From: Dillenia suffruticosa
Lineage: Eukaryota; Streptophyta; Magnoliopsida; Dilleniales; Dilleniaceae
NCBI GenBank assembly: GCA_033439265.1
Contig: JAVTVX010000005.1
Location: 506,001 to 570,000 of the forward strand
DNA length: 64,000 nt
Direction: 5' to 3'
Made by a program: the position numbers and the translations under genes. This document shows positions 24,001 to 36,000 of the stretch, piece after piece. Under the pieces are notes generated by a model. That model had not been told where the DNA came from. It saw only the letters and a list, made by a program, of their open reading frames with translations, and ran no database searches. The stretch's first letter is position 1, and each line of letters opens with the position of its first letter.

Positions 24001-27000
24001 GGATTTTTGGAACGTCATTTGTGAGGATCTATTTGGAGTCTTTGAAGAGTTTTTTACTAACAGGGTTGTGGGCAAGCGCATGAACTTTACTTTCATAACG
24101 CTTATTCCTAAGAAATTTGCTTCTTGAAAATAACAGTCTTACCAATAGTTTTTTTACCTAATCGTGGCTAAGGTTCTGGCTAATAGGTCGTGCGAGGTGC
24201 TTAATCATACTATCTTCTCTAATCAGATTGCTTTCATTAAAGGTAGATAGATTACTGACGCACCCTTGATAGCTAATGAAATAGTTGATCATTCTAAGAA
24301 GTAAGATACGTGTAATTCTACAACTAGATTTCAAAAAGGTTTATGATAGGGTTACTTGGAGTTTTTAGAAAATGTAAAATAAGGGATTTGAGATTCAATA
24401 GAGAATGTGGATAAGACGTTTGAGTTCAACTACCTTTTTTGTTATTATCTATTTAGAGTTTTAAAAAAATGGTGTTTTTGTTTTTCATGGGTTAATACAT
24501 AGAGACTCTCTTTCTCCTTTCCTCTTCACACTTGTAGTGGATCTGCTGAGTAGATTGATCGAGAGAGGGGTTTAAGCTTGCGTTTTTCCTTTCTCATCTT
24601 CAATTTGCAGCTGAAACTATACTTTTTCTCAAAGAGGATAGGAATGATTTTAAGGATATGATCACGCTTCTCAATATCTTTGAGAAAGTTTTAGGGCCCA
24701 AGATTTGGTCAAAAGTGAGCTCGTTGGCATGAATATGTCTACTGAGATTTTTAACAATTTGATAGCTATTGTCAATTGTGAGAGGAGTAGCCTATTTCTA
24801 CTTAGGATTTCTTTGGGAGGAAATTTGAGAAGTGTTCATTTTGGGATCTTGTCGTGGATAGAATTAAGGTTAGATGGGTCGAAGGATGCTCTTCTTTATT
24901 CAGGCGGATGTGCCACCCTTATCCTTACATGTTTATCAAACATTCTGCCCCATGGTTGGGAAGGGGATTGGGTAAGAGGGATCATTTAATAAGTTGGGAG
25001 CAGAGCCAAATTTGAGTATGGTTGTTGCAATAATTTGGTGTTCCATAATATTTTCCTTTTACGCAGATGGTTTTGATGATTTCTCTTATGACTCAAATCT
25101 TTTATGGCGTAAGGTTATTAAGTGCAATTATGGTGTCAGACCAAATTAATGGGATGCAATTGCTGGAGTAAGAGCCTCTCATTATGGTTGTTAGAAGTTC
25201 TCTCATTTGTATCAAATCTTTCTTCCTCTAGCATCTTTAAAAGTTGATGATAATTCTAGTATCCGTCACTTGCCCTTGACTCTATTAGCTTTCTATAGTT
25301 TATTTGGCCCATCAAAGATTGCTATGATCGGGAAGAGCACTTGATCTCTTGGAACTTTATTTTTCAAGTAATCTTAATGATATGGAGGCTATGCAGTTTT
25401 TCTCCCTTATTTTTCTCACTGCAAGAAATGAACCTTTACCCGATCCTCGTGTTACTGGAGTTTGGAGCCTTGATACTTAATGTGCTTTCTCTTTTAATCT
25501 CTCTTCCATCATCTTATTGCTTTCCTTGTGCAGCTCCTTTTCCTGTAACCAATTTCATTTGGAAGACAAAGGGTTTTCCCAAAATTAAGAATTTTACTTG
25601 GTCTATGGTGTTTAACAAGATTGACACAATTGATTTTTTTTTTTTAAAGGGAGTGTTTTAATGCTACAGGTCCACATGTTTGTGTCGTGTTACGAGAATT
25701 TTGAAACTAGATATCACATATTTTTGCATTATTTTATTCCACATCTTCTTGAATTGTTTCAGAAAAGATATAAAGTTTTTGAGGGCAAAAAGATGCTTTT
25801 CCATTTTGGAGACATGTTTTTGTGGTTATTCCTCGATGCATTTGGAGGAGCAGAATGTTAGAATTTTTAGAAATTAGAGTATTGGTCCTTTTCTCCTTTA
25901 GAGCAAGGTTTTTTTTATTTTTTTTATTTTAATGCTTTGGTTTGTTTCATACTTTGTGTATAAAAAATCATAGTTTAAAGGAGTTAAAGACGAATTAGAG
26001 AGAATTTCTGTATTAGTCTCTATTTTGCTCTTGCTGCTGAGGATTTCTCATTTTGTGTTTTTAATATTACATCTAATCTATTTTTTTTTTTAATTAAAAT
26101 TACATTAATATCACATCATGGCAGGTCTATAATCCTGCTACAGGTGATGTTGTAGCAGATGTTCCATGCATGGGTGTGAGGGAGACAAAGGATGCAATAT
26201 CTTCAGCGTATGAAGCCTTTAATTGTATGATGATGCTAAACTTATGCTTTTGCTTTACTATTTTACATATATAGATCCTCTCTATGCATATGCAGTACCT
26301 TTTTTTATTTTTTATTTTTTTCTTTTCCTTTTTGTTTTGTTTTGTTTTGTTTTGTATTTGTTTTTGTTTTTGTTTTTTGTTTTTTGTTTTGTTTTGTTTT
26401 TTTTTTTGGTTTTTGGTTTTTTGGTTCTAAGTACGCTAAAATGAAGATGCTGGTCTAATCCAAATTTTAGGCATCTGTGGTTAATTTTGTGAAATTACGA
26501 TGCTCCTTCCCCTCATGAAAAATCCTCTATTGGTAACTTGAAGGAATTGAGTTTTTTGGTTTGTAGCATGGAACCTATTTGTATATACTTAATTGTAATG
26601 TACTAGCAGAAGGCAGTATTTTTGGCATGTAAAGCAGGATATCCACTACAATGATAAGTCATGAAATTCTGGTGTAACTCCTATTACATTTATCACTGTA
26701 GTGTACCATGAATGTTTATATGATATTCACATAAGCACATAGGGTCTGAGGTCATAAATGTCATCATTTAAACTCCTAAGATTTGGGAAAGAAAATTTAC
26801 CTTGATCAATGCTTCCATTGCTTTGTCCACCTTTTAGAAGTATTAATTGGCTACCATGGTAACTAGATATAATGTTTGACCCAATAACCGACACAAATTT
26901 CACAATATTTAACTTCTAACCATTTGGGGGTGCATAACTCTTTGGTTCTCTTTTACTTTCTCTTCTCTCCATGGCTTTTGTTGGGGGAGGGGAGACGGTT

Positions 27001-30000
27001 GCCAATGACACAAGATTTTATATTTCTTACATACACGTTTGGCTAAGTTGAGGGTTTCTCTCTCTCTCTCTCTCTATCTATCTAAATGTGTTATTAGATG
27101 CTACCTAAATATTGTATTTTAGTATTCAATCATGGAATATTTAGCTGCAATGGAGATTACTTTCTGTCATGGAAATCAATGAGGGTGGTTGAATAAGATT
27201 AATGATGATGTGATTGGACACTTAAAATCGCTATAATTATTTATCTCATTTGTATGTTTCTCCCTAGTCAGGCTACCTGTGGATGCCAGCAAGTATTTTT
27301 TGTTTTCTTCTTTTCAATTCTTAATGGCGGACACCTGCAGTTTCTGTTAAATAATGCCTTAAATTTTAAATCATTTCTCAATTTACTAGTTTGATGAAGT
27401 GGTTCAAGATTGTTGAATGCTACCTGATGAAATATTGCTACATTATACATAACTTTTAAGTATGTCATCCAGTTATGTCCGTCAGATGCTTGCTTAATTC
27501 ATACTAGTTGATTTGTGTGCAGCAGATACTGAATTTTACAAGGTAGAAACAGTTGCACTTCACAATCTTTTAATGAATGAGGAACACACCAAGAAAAAAT
27601 TTTTGACTTCAAATGCCAGCGATTCTCAGCCATTACATTTACCAGTTATGATTGCAAGTTATAGACCTCCATTTGTGTGTATCTTAAATGAAAGACTATT
27701 CTAGTATTTACTTGTGATGAAGCTTTCAGATGAAAATTATCCTTTTTCCCCCCTTAAAGAAATTGCAGTAATTGTCTTAATTAACCATTTGTTGACCAAA
27801 TATTTTATTGAGAGAAAAAGAAATACTTTTTGAAAATTATGCATATGGAATGCTGCAATAAGCCTTACTATACTTACAGCAGGAAAAAGAAAAGTCAACT
27901 TGGTACTTTTGGAAGTAAAGTTTCTTCACCTTGGCCATTAATTTGTACGCCTTGATTAATGGATGTTTTCCGGTGAGCCAAGGAAGATAAGATGTGATGG
28001 TTTTTGTAAAATCCTTTGAAACACCATACAACATAATTTTAGTTGAAGGTTCTTTAAATTATGTTAAAAAAAGAATTGATTTGAGAAGAGATAAGGTTAT
28101 AGCTTGGCTATTTAAGGTTGTGACCTATGCCCATGCTTATATTCACACTAAAAGAGGGATTTTGGAATTCCCTTCAATTTTGTTAAAAATTTTCAACAGC
28201 TATGAAGAAATTTGTTACTTATATGTTTAATACTGAGGAGTGCTCTTCCTGCTTTACAATCTAGAATTTTCTCCTTATTTTCATTTCCAGGAGGTTATTG
28301 TCTGACGTTCTCTTTCTTGCTTCGGAGCATATTTAATTGCAGTGTTTTTTTTTTTTTCCTCTTGGTTTTGGTGAGTCTGTTGGGGATTCTGAAGGTAGGA
28401 GCGTAAATGCTGATTGTGGCAAAACTATTCATCCTGATGTAGTGCACAATTTAGTAGTTTAATGAATTGTCTGATGCTAATAGTTACAATTTTCTGTTCT
28501 GAAGCCAGTGGTCTAGTCCTCTTCATTTTTTTTCTCCCCAATTTTGTGTTTTTGTAGTCTGCAGGGTCTTTCCATGTCCTGTTTAGGTAGATGGACATAT
28601 AACTACTAGGTAAGGTTTTTGTTGATACTTTTTTCAAATGTTTATGTTTTTAGTTGATGTTGCTGATGTTAATTTCATATTCTTTTCATTGGTGTCCATT
28701 TAGGCAAGCACCTCCTTGGTGCTCTTCCAAGGTTTTTTCATTTCTTTCATTGTGAATAAAATTCTTTTTTCATTTCCGATAATAAAAATGCTAGGTCAGG
28801 TAGCTGCTGTTTTTGTTTTGCTATGTGGAAAGGAGATACAAAAAGTTTGAGAAAGATAGTTTTTACGTTCCCTGCTAGTGTTCTCATCCCACTCTCTCTC
28901 TCTCTTTGACTTTTTTTTTTGGATAGCTTGGAGCAGACTCACTGCAGCTGAAAGGAGCAAATGCCTGCGGAAATGGTATGTCTTTTTTTTGCACTCAAGC
29001 TTGTTGCCGTTATAAGATTGTGAATCTGTTCATGTTTTGAATGTAGAGCGCTTTTACAATTTTTGGTTGAAGAAATGCACTAAATATTATTGCTCCCTCC
29101 CAACAAATTGGCATTTGAATATATATTCAAATATGAATATGGAAAAAATAGGAGCTGCTTCTGTAGTAGGGTCACTAAATCTTCCTAGAGGGAGCAACTT
29201 TGTATCCTATTTAATGTTGTAGTTTCTTGCAATGGGGTTGTTTGACATCATGGAGCGGGCAGTGTCTCTTCTTGGAACATCAGTTTTATATATATATTAT
29301 CTTGGTAAAAGGAGTAAAGTGAGAGCTCTTATTTCTGTTTCTGGTAGAGAGTTACTGGTTGACATCTGCTCTGTCCTGTTCTATTAAGGTATTAAGGGTC
29401 ATTTGAAGGTAATTCAAGTAATGTCTTTCTTTTCTAGTCCGGTTTGTCATGAAATTTCATAGCCTGTTGTGTGTTTTCATTAGTATGATTTTATAAGGGA
29501 AAAAGCACTTAAACTCCCTATGCTTCTGCTCAAAATCAATTTTCCCCTTGTAGTTCTAAATGTGTCAAAGTGCCCTCTTGTATAATTTATCCCCTCGATC
29601 CGTTTGAGGGTTTGCAAGACATAAAAGAATTTATAAAATTTAAAGTAAAAATAATTTAAAAGCATTGGGTTTGCACCACCACCATTGCTATCTGTTTTCC
29701 CTCCCATTCTGTTAATCCACCATGGTTGCCACCGCAATACCAAGTCTCAAAATATTATAAACTTATAAATCCATATCGCTTTATGTTTTAAAGCTTTTTG
29801 TTTCTTTTATTGAAGAAGAATTTGATTTTTATAAATGGTCTCAAATAGTTAGGTTCTTTCAATTTGTTGCATCACAGCACCCAAAACCAGCAAGGATATG
29901 CTACCTTTACCACCTTTGTTCCAACTCCAAAATCATAACAATCACAAATGCGTTGTAGTAATCTTTCTTTTTATGATTAATTTAAAGCATTTTTCTTTAG

Positions 30001-33000
30001 TTGCAATTTGAATTTTTTTAATTGGTCTCAAATATGAAATTTTAATGAGTTAGCATTTTTCTGTTTGTCAACACCAAGTGGTTTGAGAGAAAATAAATAT
30101 GGCAGTGGGTGGTGTAGTGGTGGAGCAAACTCAATCCTTTTTCAGTAAGAAAATTTATCCACAAAAGGCAAGTGCTTGAAGAAACTAAAAAGGTTTACAT
30201 GATATTTAAAGCATTCTATTAAACAAGTCATGTTCATAGTGGGCGTATGTAGTGAGCCTTACCTTCTTTTTATGTTAAGAAGAGGCTACTTTTGAGAATT
30301 GAATATAAGATTATATAATAAAAATTATGAGCAGACTACAAGTTCGCTCGCAACTGCTTGAGCAAACTATCCATTAAAAATCCCAAGGTGTTTTCAACTC
30401 CTTAAAAAATTCTACTATTTTGTTCCCTTTAGATTGACCAAAAAATGGGCACAGGGAGTAGACTCTGCTCTTTGCTATACAAATCCTCAAATTGGTCTGA
30501 GAACATAACTCACTTTGCAGTGCAAACACCTTCTCCTACAGTACTCATGTCCAGAAACAATGAGTGAGTTGGTGATCCACTGATTCTGGCTTCCTTTTGT
30601 GTAAGACACATCTTTTGACCAAAATCACATCTCTTCCTTTCTAACCCAATTCGTTTTAAACATTTTTTATTTTTTGAATTTTGAATTTGAATTTTTTGTT
30701 ATTATTGTGATATTTAACTCCTAAATTGGACAGAGTGGGTAAAGTAATAACAAAGATAAATTTGGGGGCACATTGACATGTCTTGAACCAAAGGGGACAA
30801 AATGATTTTGGGCCAAACCACAAAGGAGTAAACTGATCCCCCCTTTTCAATTTTGCTTCTTTCCTCATTATTGGAAGAAGAGACAAAAGGTCAAAGGGTA
30901 GGATTACTAAGTTTAGGGGAAGTCCATTTTGAAACATGAGGCTAAAATTGGTTGAAGTTTTTTGATGGCACATGAACTCTCAAGGAACCCCCACGAAAGG
31001 ATGTGTTTTAGTGGTATTATATAATTAGATGGAGTCGTGTTGTTAAGGTTCTTTCAATGACAAAATAACAATCATTATTGTTTGTGACTGTGATTACCCA
31101 GAATCCACTCCAAAAAAGCTACTGGGCTTTCTCATTGCAATATTGCAAATGGGTAAAACACAATTAAGTAACAACAGGACTTATAGGGTTGCCTCCTCTT
31201 GGGGGACTCTAATTTCTAAGTAGTATGATGGAATCTACAACTGGTTGCTTATCTGTTCTAGGAATCACTAATTCTTGTAACTGTCTTAATGACATCTTTT
31301 GCCAATTAATTTTGGAATGAGAAACTAAGATGTAGATCTTTTAAAGGCTCAGCATATGAGTAAATTGGACTTTAAAGACTGTTAAAGAGGCTAGTTATCT
31401 CAATCATTTTAATTGTTTATTTTTGGAAGGGTAAGGCCTAACATGTGCTGTTATATGTCAGAAGTTTGTTGTGGATATTTTAGTGTTTGTTTGTGTGTTT
31501 TGTAGAGGTGGTTGATTTTATAGATTCCTTATCATTGTTGAGCTCTGTGGGTTAGCAACTCTTTGGTGCTCCTTTTTGTTTTATCTTTGTCTTGATGTGA
31601 ATAAAACCTTTATTTTCTGATGTAAAAAGAAGTTTGTTGGGACATTTTTTTTATGGGAATTTGTATTAATAGGACTTAAGATAAATAATAAATAAGTGAT
31701 AAGAAACAACTACGAATTACTCTTCTTTTGCATATAATGTGTGGTATAGGAATCACAAGGGTAGCAAGTCACTTAAGCACATTGTTTCAGTTTCTTTATT
31801 GGACTATTTGTCTCGTGTATTTGTCAGACATGGACATTGAAGTGTCCATGCTTCATAATTCACTCCCTAGCTTCATGTTAAAGGCACAACAGAGAGATCT
31901 GACTCAATATCCTTTCATAGTGGTAAGGCATGCCTTTTCTAGAGTCGTCAATAAGGGTCAGGCTCGTATGGATGGGACAGGCCTAGATTTATTGGCGCTT
32001 ATACTTGCTGGGCCCAAATTTCTCGAGGGACGGGAAGGACGTATCCCACCGGGCAAAAAAAAAAGGCGAAAGGGTTGAATTTGCCTCCCCATCCACTCAC
32101 GGTCATGACTCATGAGTCGCAACAAAAACCTTTCTCTCTATACCTCTCCTCCTCTCTCTACTAGGTGATGCAATGACGGTGATATGCAAAATCATCTTTG
32201 AAGATGATCCCGCGACGGTGATGGGGGCGATCTCTCGTCTCCTCAATGATGATTGCAATGTCCTCTTCAATCAGCCTAGTGTTTGCACCACTCTCCTCAA
32301 CGATTGAATTGAAACCCTTGCGTCCCTCTCCTTGATGATCAAAACCCTCATGTCTCTTATCCTGTATGCTTATCTCTCTCTTCTATCTTTCTCCTTCTCT
32401 ATCTCTCCTCCTCTACTTCTAGGCTATGGTTTGTGTTATTCATGTGCTCTCTTTTCTGTCTCGCAATTGCAATCTCCACTTCGATTAGCCTAGGGTTTGA
32501 TGATGTATGTTCTTTGATTTGCTAGAGTTATCTGATTTTGGTTTCAATTACGATTTGATGTCACCTCTCCAATCACTTATGGTTTCACTTAAGCTGTAAT
32601 TTACAGATATGGAAAACACGAACACGTGTTTTATTTTAGGAAATCGTGTGCTGTAATAGAATATTTAATAGTTATTGCATTCCTTGATTTTAGAGAATTA
32701 GTTCTTTTGACCAATGGCCTAACATTAGGGGATTTGCCTAAAATTAGGGATTTTTTTTCTTGTTTAGATATTGCAGCTGTAAATATATACATTTAAAGCA
32801 ACCCTAATTGAAAAATGAAAAAACATTCTTTTCATCAATAGCCATAGGCCTAAAAAAACAAGGTTTTTAGCCCTTAAGGGTCTAAGTGCTTAGTCCCGAA
32901 TCCTGGCCCTCGTCCCTTGCAGGGATGGAATGGGCCCCATTTTTTAGGCCCTTCAACTATAAGGGATGGGACGAACCCTTCGTTTCAGTGCCCTGGTAAC

Positions 33001-36000
33001 CCAGGCCGGGATGGGAGTCCCTTATTGTCAACTATAGCTTTTACATTATCACCACTTAAAAGGAAAGTTTTTTAGGTTAATAAAACAACTCCTTGTGAGA
33101 TTCGGGGTCTGGCTTCCAACGATGATCTGGCAAAGATAAAACAAAACTCTTTTGAAGTTGAAGAAAAACACTAGAAATGCCACAGTGGTCAAGTAAACCT
33201 TGAAAAAGGTTAGGGGTGTTTTGGTAAGATCATTGAAGGGCCACATCAAAAGACTTAATAGACAAGGATCCCAAGCCATCCCATCTTCCATTTGAATTGA
33301 GAAACCTAACAGGTGGAAAATAGGTGGGCCATCACAATGTTCGTTAGTTAAGCAATTGAAGATGCATAACTGGACCTTCATTATTGTTCCAGCTATATGC
33401 CCATTCGGATTTTGGATTTTGATGCAAGCAATTTGCATCTCCAGAATAATTTAGAGGCTTATATCTCACTAAAATTTACGGCTTTGGCAAGAAAAATGTT
33501 TCAACGATTTTCTTTAAAGCTATATCCACTTTCTTTATCCACAAAAAAAGAAAAAAACTTTTTGCAGCAGCAAGCTTGGCTGAGGCATGCTAGAGTTCTT
33601 AATTGGAAATCCTTGGTTATACTCTCTTTTTTGGGATGGAGTCTTCCTTATTTTCTTGTGGTCCCTTGCAAAGTGGGGTATCAAAAATGTCTTTGGCGAA
33701 CATTCTGCATGATTTGAAGGCCATTCGTAGCTGTCACTTTTTATTTTAATTAAGCAAAGTTTACATGCAAAATAAACAGTTTTGTTTACAAATTAGGGTG
33801 CAAAATCAAATGATAGAGCTGATGAAGACAGAAAGTAGGGAAATAGACTATGTGGTGTGCAATTTACTTTTCAGATAAAACCCCTTACGTGATACCTCCG
33901 TTCAATCTTATTGTAAATTTGTTCTTTAGCAAGAAAGCCTAGAGTTATGGACAAATGAGTGTATCTTTTTGGAGAATGTTTACCAAGTAATTGCGAACCA
34001 TTAGCGTAGTACCAATCAGGAATAAAGGAGAACATAAAAAGATCAATTTCGTTGTTCCTTTCTTTTGCTTCATAAAATTTACCATGTATTTCTCCTAGGG
34101 AAACCAATTGTTCTTTTGATAATCTTTTCTCAAATGGCATTTGAATTTTTTGCTAAAGTTTGACATCCTGATGTTCTAGTGCATATTACCGTGTCATGTC
34201 TGTGGCATCAATAACGATTCTTTGCTGCTTGTCATTGCTTTCTCCTCTTTTGCCCTTTCTTTCTGTCATTTCTTTCATGTTTATTTTCTATTGATAAATC
34301 ATGGAAATTGTGCCAGCATATATTGCCGTTGAAGTGTTCTATGTTGCTTAGATATGCAATACCTATTAAAAACTGGAAAATGAAAATTTGAGTTTTATAT
34401 GTCTCTATACGTCTAAATTAAGGCTTTTTTTTTGTATTTACTTGATATTAAGGTATGATTTAATAATATCCCATAAAGAAGAGCTTGGCCAACTCATAAC
34501 ATTAGAGCAAGGGAAACCTCTGAAAGAAGCAATTGGAGAGGTATGATTCCCACACTTCGCTTTTTTAAATTATGCCAGGTTTTAATTTTGGCTTGTCTCC
34601 TTTTTTTGCTTATGGGTGCTATTGTTTGCCAAAACTGATTCTGGTGGAGCTCAATTAACAGATTGGCTATGGAGCAAGTTTTATTGAGTTCTTTGCAGAG
34701 GAGGCAAAGCGTGTTTATGGGGATATAATACCGGCAACCTTGAGTGATCGACGATTGTTTGTATTAAAGCAGGTGAAGTTATAATGTGTCCATCTTTCAA
34801 GATTATAATGCTTTTGGCATGTGTCTTAAATCTGTCCACCTGCTACTATGCATGATGGTCACAATGATGTGATTATAGCAGTTTGTAATGCATACCCCGT
34901 GTTCCAGTGATATCACTTGAATTCTTATTATTATTTTTATAAATATTATATATTTTTTGATAAAAATATATTAGATGTAAGAAAGAATATATCTAGTATA
35001 TTCATCTCTCTCTCTCTCTCTCATGATTAGTTTTTGTAGTTCTAGGCTTTATGTGTGATTTTATGCCAATTTTAGTATTGAATTAAAGGTTTTCGAGGTT
35101 CGCTTCTGTGGCAAATTAGAGGAGAAAAACTGTTTTTTTATTATTTCTATATATGGTACAAGTCTCTAATGGGCTATATATACAGAATTTTTCATAAAAA
35201 GAAAAATAGCAACTACTCTAATTTTGTATATCCTCTAATCAAGGATTCCTGATTTTCTCTCAATCAAATCCCTATATTTTAGGAAACAGATCTCTAATCA
35301 AGGATTCCTGATTTCCTCTCAACCAAATCTCTATATTTTAGGAAACAAATATTTCCATAATTCTTAAATTAGGAAAACATGTTGGCATATATTTTTCCAC
35401 ACTCCCCCTCAAGCTGGTGAATAGATATCGTCCATTCCCAATTTGGAAGTAATGTCTTGAAATGCAGCATTGTTTAGTCCTTTTGTGAGAACATCTGCCA
35501 ATTGACCTCCCGTGGGAACATAGGGTGTGCAAATGAGTCCACTTTCCAGTTTCTCCTTGATGAAGTGCTTGTCTATCTCAATATGCTTCATTCGATCATG
35601 TTGTACAGAATTATGTGCAATACTAATTGCTGATTTATTATCACAGTAGAGTCTCATTGATCCACTCCATTTAATCTTCAGCACTCTCAAAAGTTCTTAC
35701 TCCGCCATTTAATCTTCAAGTCCTCCAATATGAGGTTAGAATTTCGAGAGTGCTTCCATTGGACTTTTGAGTCCTAAAACCCATGAAGGGAGATGATTTA
35801 TGATATATGCAGATGTAAGAACCGCTTCCCCCCAATATTGTTTTGGTACATTATGATAAAACAACAGTGCTCGGGTAGTGTTTAGGAGATGACCATTTTT
35901 TCTCTCGGCTACGCCATTTTGCTGAGGTGCATTAGTACAAGATGATTCATGAATTATTCCTTCCTTTGTGAAAAAAGGAGACAAAACTTGATTGAAATAA

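Noticed and set aside
33049..33438. 129-codon minus-strand open frame in SSADH intron 4
   Set aside because: Hydrophobic Phe/Leu-rich sequence from T-rich DNA, with no recognisable domain and no support from neighbours.
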